This document shows positions 48,479-58,083 of a stretch of 64,000 nucleotides of DNA, piece after piece. The stretch comes from Alphaproteobacteria bacterium. GTDB taxonomy: Bacteria; Pseudomonadota; Alphaproteobacteria; Micropepsales; Micropepsaceae. The first letter of the stretch is position 1; the number at the start of each line of letters is the position of its first letter. The notes under the pieces are model-generated. The model had not been told where the DNA came from. It worked only from the letters and a program-made list of their open reading frames with translations, and did no database searches. Location: assembly GCA_028871345.1 (NCBI GenBank), contig JAGWNK010000002.1:186001-250000 (forward strand), in the 5' to 3' direction. Both the position numbers and the translations under genes were made by a program.

Positions 48479-51041
48479 ATACCGCGATCCCGTCTGCGGG
48501 ATGACACCAGATCCGGATGTGGCGCGCGCCAAGAGCAACTGGCTGCGCCACGAGGGGAAGGATTATTTCTTCTGCTGCGCCGGCTGCAAGGCGAAATTCG
48601 CGGCCGATCCGGGAAAATACCTGACTTCGGCCCAGGCATCGTCCTGCGGCTGCCAATCCGGCGGCGGAACGGAGAAGGCTCGCGACCCGGTCTGTGGCAT
48701 GACGCCCTACAAGGAGATTGCCAAGGCAAAGGGCAATCACGCCCGCTATCACGATGAGGACTATTACTTCTGCTCCGCCGGCTGCAAAGCAAAGTTCCAG
48801 AACGAGCCGGAGAAATACGCGGTGTCATCCCGGCCAAGCGATGCGCCGGCATCGCGCCCAGCCGGGACCCACAGCGAAAGCGTCCCGGTGGGTCCCGGGC
48901 CTCGCGCTCCCGCGCTCGCCGGTGATGACAATCGCGGCAACAACGTCCTTTACACCTGCCCCATGCATCCAGAGATCAGGCAAATGGGGCCGGGGGCTTG
49001 CCCGATCTGCGGCATGGCGCTCGAGCCTGCCGATCCGGCCGCCGCCCAGGATGACAGCGAGCGGCGCGACATGACCAACCGCTTCCGCATCTCCCTGGCG
49101 CTCAGCATTCCCGTGGTCGCGCTGGCGATGCTTGGCGAGTCGGGAGCTTTGGATGCAGTGCTCTCGCCGCTGCCGCGCGAATGGATCGAAGCCGTGCTGG
49201 CGCTTCCCGTCGTCGGCTGGGCCGCCTGGCCGTTCTTCGTGCGGGGCGTCAAAGGCGCGCTCTCGGGCCACGCCAACATGTTCACGCTGATCGGCCTGGG
49301 CGTCCTGGTGGCGTTCGGCTACAGCGTCGTGGCCCTGGCATTCCCGCAGCTGGTGCCGTCGGCTTATCTGGGGGCCAATGGCGCTCCCCCGGTCTATTTC
49401 GAAGCGGCCGTCGTCATCGTGACACTCGTCCTTCTAGGACAGGTGCTGGAGCTGCGGGCCCGGGCGAGCACGGGATCGGCCGTGCGGGCGCTGCTCGATC
49501 TCGCCCCGAAAACCGCTCGCCGCAGGACGCCATCAGGCATTGAAGAAGTCGCACTTTCCGACGTCCAGATCGGCGACGAGCTTCTGGTGCGGCCCGGCGA
49601 AGCCGTGCCGACCGACGGGATCGTGATCGAAGGTGTGAGCGCCGTGGATGAGTCCATGCTCACGGGGGAATCGATGCCGCTGGAGAAGTCCGCCGGCGAC
49701 GCGGTGACGGGGGGCACCCTCAACGGCCAAGGCGCGCTCGTCATCCGCGCTACGCGTGTGGGGTCCGAGACCGTCCTGGCCCGCATTGTCGGCCTGGTGG
49801 CGGAAGCCCAGCGCAGCCGCGCTCCGACCCAGCGACTGGCCGACGCTGTCGCCGCCTGGTTCGTGCCTGTGGTCGTCGCCGTGGCGGCGCTCGCCTTCAT
49901 CGCCTGGTACGCCGCCGGGTTTTCCTTCGATTACGCCTTGATCGCGGCGGTTTCCGTCCTGATCGTTGCCTGCCCTTGCGCCCTGGGTCTCGCCACGCCG
50001 ATGTCGGTGATGGTCGCCGTCGGCAAAGGCGCGCAATCCGGCGTGCTGGTGCGTGACGCCGCTTCGCTGGAGCGATTCGCGAAAGCCGATACGCTGGTGA
50101 TCGACAAGACCGGCACGATCACCGAAGGCAAGCCGGTGCTCATGGCCGTGCGTGCCGTGTCTGCAGAGACCGAAGACGAGGTCCTCACCCTGGCCGCCGC
50201 CCTGGAGAGCAGGAGCGCGCACCCCCTCGCCCATGCCATCACGGAGGGCGCCAAGGCGAAATCGCTGACGTTGCCGGCGGTGGAAGAATTCGTCAGCGTC
50301 ACCGGCCAAGGCCTGGAAGGCAAGATCGGCGGCGTCGCGGTGCTGGTCGGCCGCGCGGAATTCCTGCAGGGCCGCAATATCGAGGTGTCAACAGCGAGCC
50401 GGGATGCGGAACCTTTGCGCCAGGCCGGCGCGACGGTCATCTTCGTGGCCAGAGACGGGAAAGCCATCGGACTCGTCGCCGCCAAAGACCCCTTGAAGCC
50501 GGACGCCAAGGCGCTGCTGGCGGGCCTGGCACGCGACGGGCTGGCGATCGTCATGGCGACGGGCGATGCGCAGGGCACCGCCGCCGCGATTGCGCACGAA
50601 GCCGGGCTCGCCAGCTTCAGGGCGGGCCTGACTCCGGAAGGCAAGACCGAACTCGTGACGCGGCTCAAGAGCGAAGGCCACGTCGTGGCGTTTGCGGGCG
50701 ACGGCGTCAACGACGCTCCGGCGCTCGCCGCGGCGGACGTCTCGATCGCGATGGGCGGGGGTTCCGACGTCGCCATCGAGGCTGCAGGGCTGACCCTGTT
50801 GAAGGGCAATCTGGCCGCCCTGCTCCGCGCCCGAAAGCTGTCGCGCGTCGCCGTTCGCAACATGAAGCAGAACCTCTTCTTCGCATTTGTCTACAATGCG
50901 CTGGGTGTTCCCGTGGCGGCGGGCGTGCTGTATCCGTTGACGGGCTGGCTCTTGTCACCGATGATCGCGGCGGCGGCAATGAGCGTCAGTTCGGCCTCTG
51001 TCATCTCCAACGCGTTGCGCCTTCGCTCCGCCCGGCTATGA
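48468..51041 (+). CDS. P1B-type copper-translocating ATPase with tandem YHS domains
   Basis: 857 residues from ATG 48468. Two YHS domains (residues about 6-45 and 72-115; [15 protein letters not shown] / SAGCKAKF), a linker with an in-frame palindromic repeat (119-154), then a heavy-metal-binding domain ([17 protein letters not shown] near 162-188). ATPase motifs: TGESMP, the membrane CPC in [12 protein letters not shown] (Cys502, Cys504), DKTGT (Asp near 546), [19 protein letters not shown] near 744, and [18 protein letters not shown] plus NALG and MSSxS fit Cu+/Ag+ export (P1B-1). No N-terminal GMxCxxC domain. Coupled to csoR. Confidence 0.9.
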   Translation: MENEYRDPVCGMTPDPDVARAKSNWLRHEGKDYFFCCAGCKAKFAADPGKYLTSAQASSCGCQSGGGTEKARDPVCGMTPYKEIAKAKGNHARYHDEDYYFCSAGCKAKFQNEPEKYAVSSRPSDAPASRPAGTHSESVPVGPGPRAPALAGDDNRGNNVLYTCPMHPEIRQMGPGACPICGMALEPADPAAAQDDSERRDMTNRFRISLALSIPVVALAMLGESGALDAVLSPLPREWIEAVLALPVVGWAAWPFFVRGVKGALSGHANMFTLIGLGVLVAFGYSVVALAFPQLVPSAYLGANGAPPVYFEAAVVIVTLVLLGQVLELRARASTGSAVRALLDLAPKTARRRTPSGIEEVALSDVQIGDELLVRPGEAVPTDGIVIEGVSAVDESMLTGESMPLEKSAGDAVTGGTLNGQGALVIRATRVGSETVLARIVGLVAEAQRSRAPTQRLADAVAAWFVPVVVAVAALAFIAWYAAGFSFDYALIAAVSVLIVACPCALGLATPMSVMVAVGKGAQSGVLVRDAASLERFAKADTLVIDKTGTITEGKPVLMAVRAVSAETEDEVLTLAAALESRSAHPLAHAITEGAKAKSLTLPAVEEFVSVTGQGLEGKIGGVAVLVGRAEFLQGRNIEVSTASRDAEPLRQAGATVIFVARDGKAIGLVAAKDPLKPDAKALLAGLARDGLAIVMATGDAQGTAAAIAHEAGLASFRAGLTPEGKTELVTRLKSEGHVVAFAGDGVNDAPALAAADVSIAMGGGSDVAIEAAGLTLLKGNLAALLRARKLSRVAVRNMKQNLFFAFVYNALGVPVAAGVLYPLTGWLLSPMIAAAAMSVSSASVISNALRLRSARL
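48823..48930. repeat. 108-bp palindromic repeat read in frame inside the ATPase gene
   Basis: Ends TGTCATCCCGGC (48823) and GCCGGTGATGACA (48930, complement TGTCATCACCGGC). Inside, CCGGGACCCAC (48862-48872) and GTGGGTCCCGG (48888-48898) form a perfect 11-bp stem. The length is 36 codons exactly, so the reading frame is kept. This is the common alphaproteobacterial GTCAT-CCCGGC palindromic element. Confidence 0.75.
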
Positions 51042-51062
51042 TGGGCGCCCAAGCGGGGGCGT

Positions 51063-51911
51063 ATGCGTTCTGATTCAAGACTGACATGGTATGGCACGCT
51101 GGCGGTCCTGCTGGTGCTGCTCGGCTTTCTGGCCGGTTATGCGTTCTGGTACGAGCCGTCGAGCCTGCGCGTGGTGCGCCGGCGCATCGCGCTGCCGCGC
51201 AGCGGGGCGGCGCTCAACCAGCTGCGCATAGCGGTTATCGCCGACCTTCACGCCGGATCGCCCTATATCGACCGGTGCAAGATCGAGACGATCGTCCGCC
51301 TCAGCAACCGCGAGAAACCCGACCTCGTCCTGCTGGCGGGCGATTTCGTGTCGAGCGACGCCTTTGGGCGCCACCAATTGTCTATCGAACGCGTCGCGCA
51401 GCTGCTCAAGCCGTTGCGCGCGCGCCTCGGCGTCTACGCCGTGCTCGGCAATCATGATCGCTGGTCAAACGCCCTGCACATCGCCAACGTGCTCGAACGT
51501 TCCGGCGTGACCGTGCTCGAAAACCGCTGGGTGATCGTTCCCGACAGAGGCCGCAACATCTATCTTGCGGGCATCGGCGATGCCGCGACGCACGGTGCCA
51601 AACCGAAGCTGGCGCTCTCGGGCATTCCCGAGGGCCAGCCCGTCCTCTGCCTGACCCATTCCCCCGACGTGTTCCCGGCATTGCCGGTGGCCTGCATCTT
51701 GACCATTGCCGCCCACACGCATGGCGGCCAGGTCTGGCTGCCGCTGCTCGGCCGGCCGATCATGCCGTCGCGCTACGGCCGGCGCTACGCCGCCGGTCTG
51801 ATCCGTGAAAAAGGCAAGACTCTGTTCGTCAGCACCGGCATCGGCACGACCGGCGTGCCGATCCGCCTCGGCGTTCCGCCGGAGGTCACGATCCTGGACA
51901 TCAAAGCATGA
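51063..51911 (+). CDS. membrane-anchored metallophosphoesterase (YkuE/LpxG-like)
   Basis: 282 residues. One N-terminal helix (WYGTLAVLLVLLGFLAGYAFW). Calcineurin-like motifs: IAVIADLHAGSPYID, PDLVLLAGDFVS, AVLGNHDRWSNA, LCLTHSPDVF, TIAAHTHGGQVWLPLLG. The layout fits YkuE and LpxG proteins that act on phospholipid-linked or UDP-linked substrates at the inner membrane. It follows the ATPase by 21 bases and its stop overlaps mtgA by 4 bases, so coexpression with mtgA is likely. Substrate unknown. Confidence 0.8.
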   Translation: MRSDSRLTWYGTLAVLLVLLGFLAGYAFWYEPSSLRVVRRRIALPRSGAALNQLRIAVIADLHAGSPYIDRCKIETIVRLSNREKPDLVLLAGDFVSSDAFGRHQLSIERVAQLLKPLRARLGVYAVLGNHDRWSNALHIANVLERSGVTVLENRWVIVPDRGRNIYLAGIGDAATHGAKPKLALSGIPEGQPVLCLTHSPDVFPALPVACILTIAAHTHGGQVWLPLLGRPIMPSRYGRRYAAGLIREKGKTLFVSTGIGTTGVPIRLGVPPEVTILDIKA

Positions 51912-52678
51912 GCAACCGGCCGTCGCGGCTGTGGCGGCTGTCCGCCAAGCTTTTCGCCTTCCTGCGCTGGACGTGGCACGGCGACGGAGGGCGAACGCCG
52001 TGGCTGCGCCGCCTGCTGGCGGTCGTCATCTTCCTGTTCGGCCCGGCGCCGGTTCTCTATTTGCTGATCTTCCGATTCGTGCCGGTACCAGGGACGCCGC
52101 AGATGGCGCTGCGCCTCGCCACGCTTGAACCGGTTCACTACTCCTGGCGCTCGTTCGACGACATTTCGCCCAACCTGGCGCGCGCCGTGATCGGGTCGGA
52201 AGACCAGAACTTCTGCAACCACCACGGCTTCGACTGGGATGACATCCAGCAGGCGATCAAGCAGCACGAGCGCCACCCGTACCGGCGCATCCGCGGTGCT
52301 AGCACCATCAGCCAGCAGGTGGCCCGCACCTTGTTCCTTCTGCCGGTGCGCAGCTGGGTGCGCAAGGGCGCCGAGGCCTACCTGACGGTTCTGGTCGAGG
52401 CGTTTTGGCCCAAGAAGCGCATCCTGACCGCCTACCTCAACCTGGTGGATTGGGGCAACGGCAATTTCGGCGCCGCCGCCGCGTCCGAGGCCTATTTCCA
52501 CATTCGGCCCTCTATGCTGTCGAAAGCCCAGGCGGCGCGGCTGGCGACGGTGCTGCCCAACCCGGACAAATGGCACGCGGTGCGCCCGGGTCCCTACGTC
52601 AGCAGCCGGACCGAGACGGTGATGGTCCGGTCCTGGGAAGTGACGCGCGACGAGCTCGATTGGTGCATCAAGGACTAG
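51908..52678 (+). CDS. mtgA: monofunctional biosynthetic peptidoglycan transglycosylase
   Basis: 256 residues. One transmembrane helix (RLLAVVIFLFGPAPVLYLLIF). The GT51 domain shows ISPNLARAVIGSEDQNFCNHHGFDW (catalytic Glu in SED), RIRGASTISQQVARTLFL, KRILTAYLNLVDWGNGNFGAAAAS. It polymerises lipid II into glycan strands. It starts by ATGA overlap with the metallophosphoesterase gene. Confidence 0.92.
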   Translation: MSNRPSRLWRLSAKLFAFLRWTWHGDGGRTPWLRRLLAVVIFLFGPAPVLYLLIFRFVPVPGTPQMALRLATLEPVHYSWRSFDDISPNLARAVIGSEDQNFCNHHGFDWDDIQQAIKQHERHPYRRIRGASTISQQVARTLFLLPVRSWVRKGAEAYLTVLVEAFWPKKRILTAYLNLVDWGNGNFGAAAASEAYFHIRPSMLSKAQAARLATVLPNPDKWHAVRPGPYVSSRTETVMVRSWEVTRDELDWCIKD

Positions 52679-52710
52679 GACCGCGCGGCCAGTTTCATTA
52701 CATTGAAGGC

Positions 52711-53355
52711 ATGCGACGACTGGTTCATCTCGTGTTCTCCCCCGCCTCGCGCCTCACCCGTCTCATGCTGGGCGAGAAGCGCCTGGTTGTCGATCCCCAG
52801 CAGCCGGACGACACCAAGGCGCATATGCCGGTCTTCATCGACCTTGACGGAACCCGCTGCGAGGGACTGTGGGCGATCGTGGATCACCTCGAAGGCAACT
52901 ACCCGGAAACGCCGCTGGTCCCCGAGAACGCCGGCGAGCGGGCCGAAGCCTTGTGCTGGCTCGATTGGGCGATGTCCACATTCGGCGATCATGTGACCAA
53001 GAAGATCGTCTTTGAGAAGGCCAACCCCAGATTCACGGGTGGGCCGACACGGTCGACGCCCGACATGAACGTCGTACGCAGCGGTCGCGAGACGCTGCAC
53101 GAGATGCTGCCGACCATCGGCAAGACCGTGGAGGAGCGCGGCAACATCGCCGGGCGCATCTGCACCATCGCCGACCTGGCGCTGGCGGCCCACCTGTCGG
53201 CGCTCGATTACTTCGGCGAACTGCCTTGGGACGCCAATGCCGCGGTGCGCGAGTGGTACATGCGCATCAAGTCCCGCCCCTCCTTCCGCTCGCTCCTCGC
53301 CGATCGCGTGCCCGGCCAGCCGCCGGTGGCGCACTATGCCGAACTCGATTTCTGA
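52711..53355 (+). CDS. glutathione S-transferase family protein
   Basis: 214 residues from ATG 52711. The N-terminal thioredoxin-like part has LVHLVFSPASRLTRLMLGEKRL, HMPVFIDLDGTRCEGLWAIVDHLEGNYPETPLVP (cis-Pro and glutathione-binding DG motifs) and the helical C-terminal part TIADLALAAHLSALDYFGELPWD (the N-capping motif of GSTs). The substrate is unknown. It overlaps queG by 20 bases, so both are translated from one message. Confidence 0.82.
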   Translation: MRRLVHLVFSPASRLTRLMLGEKRLVVDPQQPDDTKAHMPVFIDLDGTRCEGLWAIVDHLEGNYPETPLVPENAGERAEALCWLDWAMSTFGDHVTKKIVFEKANPRFTGGPTRSTPDMNVVRSGRETLHEMLPTIGKTVEERGNIAGRICTIADLALAAHLSALDYFGELPWDANAAVREWYMRIKSRPSFRSLLADRVPGQPPVAHYAELDF

Positions 53356-54463
53356 CATACGGGACGCCGTCCGCGCCCGCGCTCTCTCCGAAGGCTTCGA
53401 TGTGGTGCGCTTCGCTCGCGCCGCGGCGGCACCCGGCGCGCGGGATCACCTCGATGCGTATCTGCGCGACGGCCGCCGCGGATCGATGGACTGGATGGAG
53501 CGCAACGCCGATCGGCGCACCGATCCGGCCGTGCTTTGGCCCGAGGCCAGAAGCATCGTTGTGCTCGGCGTCAATTATGCACCCGGTCACAATCCGCTGG
53601 AGGATCTTGCCCACCGCACGGCGGGTGCGATCTCGGTCTACGCTCGGGGCGACGACTATCACGACGTCATGAAGAAGCACCTCAAGCGTCTGGCCTCTTT
53701 CATCATCGATGCGTTCGGCGGCGATGCGAAGGTCTTCGTCGATACGGCGCCCGTGATGGAGAAGCCTCTGGCCCATCAGGCGGGCATCGGCTGGCAGGGC
53801 AAACACACCAATCTGGTCAGCCGCGAATTCGGGTCGTGGCTGTTCCTCGGCTCGGTCTTCACGACGCTCGCGATCGACCCCGACACGCCCGAGACGGATC
53901 ACTGCGGCAATTGCCGCGCCTGCCTCGACGTTTGTCCGACCAAGGCGTTTGTCGCGCCCTACCAGCTCGATGCGAGACGCTGCATCTCTTATCTCACGAT
54001 CGAGCACAAAGGTCATATCCCGCGCGAATTCCGAGAGGCCATTGGCAATCGGATCTACGGCTGCGACGACTGCCTGGCCGTTTGTCCCTGGAACAAGTTC
54101 GCGCAAGCATCCCGCGAGGCGCAATTCCAGGCGCGCGCGGCATTGAAGCGACCGCCGCTCGCCGAGCTGGTCCGGCTGGACGACGCCGCCTTTCGCGCCC
54201 TGTTTCGGGCCTCGCCGGTGAAGCGCACGGGACGCGACCGCTTCGTGCGCAACGTGCTCATCGCCATCGGCAATTCCGGCGACGCCGCCTTGGCGCCGGA
54301 AGCGGAGCGGCTGCTGAACGATTCTTCCGTGCTGGTGCGCGCCATGGCCGTATGGGCCCTCGGGCGCCTGGAACCGCAGAGGCTTACGACGAAGCACCTC
54401 GCCGCTGGCGAGGACGACGCCGTGATCGCCGAGTGGCACGCTGCCCTCAGCCGGGTGCCTTGA
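53336..54463 (+). CDS. queG: epoxyqueuosine reductase
   Basis: 375 residues from ATG 53336. Cobalamin-binding N-terminal half with WMERNADRRTDPAVLWPEARSIVVLGVNYAPG, VDTAPVMEKPLAHQAGIGWQGKHTNLVSREFGSWLFLG. Two 4Fe-4S clusters: CGNCRACLDVCPTKAF near 210 and CDDCLAVCPWNKFAQ near 250. A HEAT-like C-terminus follows. It performs the last step of queuosine synthesis in tRNA, reducing epoxyqueuosine to queuosine. Overlaps GST at the start and the M15-like gene at the end (17 bases). Confidence 0.92.
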   Translation: MPNSISDIRDAVRARALSEGFDVVRFARAAAAPGARDHLDAYLRDGRRGSMDWMERNADRRTDPAVLWPEARSIVVLGVNYAPGHNPLEDLAHRTAGAISVYARGDDYHDVMKKHLKRLASFIIDAFGGDAKVFVDTAPVMEKPLAHQAGIGWQGKHTNLVSREFGSWLFLGSVFTTLAIDPDTPETDHCGNCRACLDVCPTKAFVAPYQLDARRCISYLTIEHKGHIPREFREAIGNRIYGCDDCLAVCPWNKFAQASREAQFQARAALKRPPLAELVRLDDAAFRALFRASPVKRTGRDRFVRNVLIAIGNSGDAALAPEAERLLNDSSVLVRAMAVWALGRLEPQRLTTKHLAAGEDDAVIAEWHAALSRVP

Positions 54464-55049
54464 GGCACGGCGACGTGTCGCGGTGGTCGTCGGCTCCCCA
54501 CAGCCGATACCGCATGGAATCGATGTGGAAGCGCACCCCGCCGTAGAAACCCAGACCGATGGCGTGGGCCTGGCCGCGTTCGCGGTGCACCCTGCACAAC
54601 GTGGAAATCAGTGTGGCGCGGGCGATGGCCCCTGCGGGCACCAGGTCCACGGCGTAGAACAATGCATGGGCGCTGTGCGGCGCACCGCCGGCGCAGCCGT
54701 TCAGGCCCGGGTCGCGATAGGCGGATTCGGCGATCACGGGGCCGATCGCCGGCACGACCTCGTCGCGCACGAACGCCAAGGTCGCCACGATATGCGGCCA
54801 GAGCGGCCGGGGCGGCAGGCTGTAGGGCCATGCCAGATGACATTGCTTCCACGACGTCGCGTTGTGCAGCAGCTGATCGGCGGGCAGTACGTCGGCGACC
54901 TTGGCCTGCCGCAGGAATGCCTCGAACCGGCCGACCTCCGCCGCCCTTTGCGGCGCCGCGCGCAGCCATGCGTTGTAGTCGGGCTCGGCCAGGGCCGCGC
55001 CTGCAACATGAAGGACGCACATCAGGGCGCAGAAAAGACGTGAAGGCAT
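54447..55049 (-). CDS. secreted M15-like peptidase (D-Ala-D-Ala carboxypeptidase type)
   Basis: 200 residues. The signal peptide ends near GAALA. Characteristic M15 motifs: ESAYRDPGLNGCAGGAPHSAHALFYAVDLV (zinc His and Asp of the SxHxxxxAxD pattern) and GLGFYGGVRFHIDSM (last zinc His). The family cleaves peptidoglycan peptides or related substrates in the periplasm. Shorter than classical VanY enzymes but similar in size to the Peptidase_M15_3 group. Convergent with queG; 47 bases of spacing from the TPR gene, which lies upstream on the same strand. Confidence 0.7.
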   Translation of the reverse strand: MPSRLFCALMCVLHVAGAALAEPDYNAWLRAAPQRAAEVGRFEAFLRQAKVADVLPADQLLHNATSWKQCHLAWPYSLPPRPLWPHIVATLAFVRDEVVPAIGPVIAESAYRDPGLNGCAGGAPHSAHALFYAVDLVPAGAIARATLISTLCRVHRERGQAHAIGLGFYGGVRFHIDSMRYRLWGADDHRDTSPCLKAPG

Positions 55050-55096
55050 CGCTTCTCCCGTTCGGCACCGGGCGGCACAGAGGCGCAGAGCCTTGG

Positions 55097-55831
55097 CTAG
55101 CGGCCCGTGCGGCCCTGTGCATCCAGTGCGGTGAGGTTCTGTCTGGCGTCCTCCGCCGCGCCGCTGTCCCCGGAGGCCGCGGCCTTCTTCCAGTCGGAGC
55201 GCGCGCCGTTCTTGTCGCCGATGGAAAGCTTCATCATGCCCCGTTCGACGAGCGCCGGCGGATAGTCCGGATAGATTTGCAGGGCGCGCAGGATATCGGT
55301 AGCGGCGTCGTCTCTGCGTCCGAGGGCCCAGCGCGCGCTGGCACGCAGGACCAGGAGGTCGGCGCGGTTCTGATCGTCATGCAGGACCGTGGAGAGATCC
55401 GCTTCGGCGCCTTTCCAGTCCTTCAGCATGGCGCGCGCCCGTGCCCGGTCCACGATGACGGCGGGATCCGGCTTCGCGGCGAGGGAGGCCGAGAAATCGG
55501 CGAGCGCCTCGGCGCCTTTGCCGGCAAGGAGCCACGCATTGCCCGCCTGGTCATAGAGGGCTGCCTGTTCAGGCAGCGAAATTCCACGCTCACGGGCCAG
55601 GGCATCGAGTTCGTGCGCCGCTTCGGCGTAATGTTTGAGCGCCGTCAGCGCCAGCGCGTCGCAATGGATAGCCGCACGCCCGCCGCCCGCCTGCTGCCAT
55701 TGATGGGCGCGTTCCTCGGCCAGGGCGGGATTGCGGTCCACCAGCGAGACGCATTTCGAATAGTCCATCTCTTCCGGTGCCGCCTGCGCGGCGCCCGCGA
55801 GAAACAGGGCCGCGAGAAGAGCGGTGCGCAT
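55097..55831 (-). CDS. periplasmic TPR-repeat protein
   Basis: 244 residues from ATG 55831. Signal peptide MRTALLAALFLAGAAQAA. Tetratricopeptide units from about residue 70 (ALYDQAGNAWLLAGKGAEALADFSASLAAKPD, ADLLVLRASARWALGRRDDAATDILRALQIYPDYPPALVERGMMKLSIGD). TPR proteins act as scaffolds in envelope complexes. The start lies 2 bases after the hydrolase stop, so the two are cotranscribed. Partner unknown. Confidence 0.75.
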   Translation of the reverse strand: MRTALLAALFLAGAAQAAPEEMDYSKCVSLVDRNPALAEERAHQWQQAGGGRAAIHCDALALTALKHYAEAAHELDALARERGISLPEQAALYDQAGNAWLLAGKGAEALADFSASLAAKPDPAVIVDRARARAMLKDWKGAEADLSTVLHDDQNRADLLVLRASARWALGRRDDAATDILRALQIYPDYPPALVERGMMKLSIGDKNGARSDWKKAAASGDSGAAEDARQNLTALDAQGRTGR

Positions 55832-55833
55832 CA

Positions 55834-56571
55834 CTACAGATCCTCCATCATGGCGTCGAGCGTCCGCTCCAGAAGCGCAAGATCGTGCGGCGTCGACAGC
55901 CGGTGGTCGCCGCCCTTCACCAGAGTCATCGCGATGTCGCCTTCTATCGCTTCCATGAGGCGAACAGCATGTTCCCATGGGACGTCGGGGTCGGCCATGC
56001 CCTGGAGAATCCGCACCGGAGCCCGCAGCGCCCAGGGTTCATCAAGCACCGCATTGCGACGGCCGTCCTCGATCAAGGCGCGGGTGATCGGAAAGCGCTC
56101 CTCGGGGTTGTCGGATTCGTGCCACCACACGCCGTCGCGGCGGATCGTCTCCTTGACGTCGTCGGACATCTTGTCCCACATCAGCCCTTCGGTGAAGTCC
56201 GCGGCCGGCGCGATCAGGATCATCCCTGCCAGGCGCTCGGGACGGGCGCGGGCCACCATTGCCGCGATCCAGCCGCCCATGCTCGAGCCGACGAGCACCT
56301 GCGGCCCTTCTGTCAGGGCATCGAACGCCGCCAGGGCATCGTCGCGCCAGCGCGAGATCGTGCCTTTCATGAAATCGCCGGTCGACGACCCATGCCCGTA
56401 ATAGTCGAAACGCAAACAGGCATGTCCTTTTCGCGCCGCCCAGCCATCGACCGTACGGGCCTTGGTCCCCTCCATGTCCGATCGAAAACCGCCCAGCCAC
56501 ACGACGCCCGGAGCGCGCCCCGCCAGCTTGCGATACGCGATTCGTTCGCCGTCAATGCGCTCCAGCATCAT
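55834..56571 (-). CDS. alpha/beta hydrolase (ABHD10-like thioesterase family)
   Basis: 245 residues from the first of two ATGs (56571, 56568). Catalytic triad is visible: nucleophile elbow VLVGSSMGGWIAAM (Ser near 98), Asp in GMADPDVPW near 195, His in GGDHRLS near 228. WLGGFRSDMEGTKA near residue 27 holds the oxyanion loop of this group. Relatives are acyl-protein or acyl-glucuronide thioesterases. Cytoplasmic. Cotranscribed with the TPR gene. Confidence 0.82.
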   Translation of the reverse strand: MMLERIDGERIAYRKLAGRAPGVVWLGGFRSDMEGTKARTVDGWAARKGHACLRFDYYGHGSSTGDFMKGTISRWRDDALAAFDALTEGPQVLVGSSMGGWIAAMVARARPERLAGMILIAPAADFTEGLMWDKMSDDVKETIRRDGVWWHESDNPEERFPITRALIEDGRRNAVLDEPWALRAPVRILQGMADPDVPWEHAVRLMEAIEGDIAMTLVKGGDHRLSTPHDLALLERTLDAMMEDL

Positions 56572-56682
56572 TGCACATATCCGTGAAGCCGAAGACCAGT
56601 CATCGCATACTGGGCCGCGGGCGGGCAATGTCCCGCAATCGCGCGCCGTCTGCTAGGATCGGCGAAGCAGTGGGAGGACGGC

Positions 56683-58038
56683 ATGAAGAATTGGGCGTGG
56701 CGGCTGTTGGCGGTGTTGGCGATCTGCGTGCTGGCGAGCGCCGGGAACGCTCGCGCCCAGGTGCAGCAGGGGCCGCTCGCCGCCCCGACAGCCCACGTCG
56801 AGGTGAACCAGCTTCTGCCGCCGGGCACCGAAACCTTCGATCCCCACAAGGCCGTCGACGCTTATCTGAGCCGCGTCAGCCCGCAGGACAAGGCGCGCAC
56901 CGCCGCCTATGTCAACGGCGGCTACGTCCTGTCGCTGGTGGATGTCGCCTACACCTTGGTCCTGGCCGCCCTGCTTCTATGGCTGAAGATATCGGCGGGC
57001 ATGCGCAATATCGCGGCCGGCATCACCCGTCACCGCTTCCTGCAGGCGCCGCTCTACGCCATGCAGTACCTGATCCTGACGACCGTCGTGGGACTGCCCC
57101 TCACGGTTTATGAGGGATATTTCCGCGAACGCGCCTACGGGCTGTCGAACCAGACCCTGCTGCAATGGGCCGGGGACTTCGGAATCAAATTCGTCGTGAG
57201 CTTCATCGCCATGACGATCCTGCTCACCATCCTCTACGCCGTGGCCAGAGCCGTGAAGGAGCGTTGGTGGGTTTACGGGACCATCGTCACCGTGCTGTTC
57301 CTCGCCGTGATCGTCGCGATCGGCCCCGTCTATGTCGCGCCCTTGATCAACCACTACGCGCCGCTGCCGGACAGCGCCATGAAATCGACGATCCTGTCCC
57401 TGGCGCAGGCCAACGGTATTCCGGCCAAGGATGTCTATGTCTTCGACGCGTCCCGCCAAACGAAGGAGATTTCGGCGAACGTTTCCGGATTCCTCGGCAC
57501 CACGCGCGTTTCGCTGACCGACAACCTGCTCAATCGCTGCACGCCCTCCGAAGTCCTGGCGGTCGTCGGCCACGAGATGGGGCATTACGTGATGAACCAC
57601 GTCGGCACCCTGATCACCTGGTTCGGCCTGCTGTTCCTGGTGCTATTCTTCCTTGTCGCCAAGTCGTTCCGCGCGCTGACCGGGATATTCGGCGGCAACT
57701 GGGACGTACGAACCATCGATGACCCCGCGGGCCTGCCGCTCGTCGTCGCGCTGTTCTCGATCTTCGCGCTGCTCGGCACGCCGGTGACCAACACCATCAT
57801 CCGGACCCAGGAGGTGCAAGCCGACATCTTCGGTCTCAACGCGGTGCGCCAGCCCGACGCCTTCGCGACCGTCGTTCTCAAACTGGGCGAATACCGCAAG
57901 CTCGAGCCGTCGCCATGGGAGGAATTCGTCCTTTACGACCATCCGTCGGGGCGCACGCGGATCTGGGAGGCGATGCGCTGGAAGGCGGCGCACCTGCACG
58001 ATCCCGACATTCTCGACGGTCCTGTGTCGCCCCAGTGA
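56683..58038 (+). CDS. M48 family metalloprotease (Ste24/CAAX protease-like)
   Basis: 451 residues from ATG 56683 with GGGAGG six bases upstream. After a signal-like N-terminus, a CAAX-protease N-terminal membrane domain (YLILTTVVGLPLTVYEGYFRERAYGLSNQTLLQW) with about six helices. The zinc site is VVGHEMGHYVMNH near residue 302; the third ligand lies in IRTQEVQADIFGLNAV. The full-length match is to Ste24-type integral membrane proteases. In bacteria these degrade damaged or misfolded membrane proteins. Single gene. Confidence 0.88.
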   Translation: MKNWAWRLLAVLAICVLASAGNARAQVQQGPLAAPTAHVEVNQLLPPGTETFDPHKAVDAYLSRVSPQDKARTAAYVNGGYVLSLVDVAYTLVLAALLLWLKISAGMRNIAAGITRHRFLQAPLYAMQYLILTTVVGLPLTVYEGYFRERAYGLSNQTLLQWAGDFGIKFVVSFIAMTILLTILYAVARAVKERWWVYGTIVTVLFLAVIVAIGPVYVAPLINHYAPLPDSAMKSTILSLAQANGIPAKDVYVFDASRQTKEISANVSGFLGTTRVSLTDNLLNRCTPSEVLAVVGHEMGHYVMNHVGTLITWFGLLFLVLFFLVAKSFRALTGIFGGNWDVRTIDDPAGLPLVVALFSIFALLGTPVTNTIIRTQEVQADIFGLNAVRQPDAFATVVLKLGEYRKLEPSPWEEFVLYDHPSGRTRIWEAMRWKAAHLHDPDILDGPVSPQ

Positions 58039-58083
58039 CGTGATTCTGAGCAGGATTTGTCGGCCGGAAATCCGGGAGAGCTT

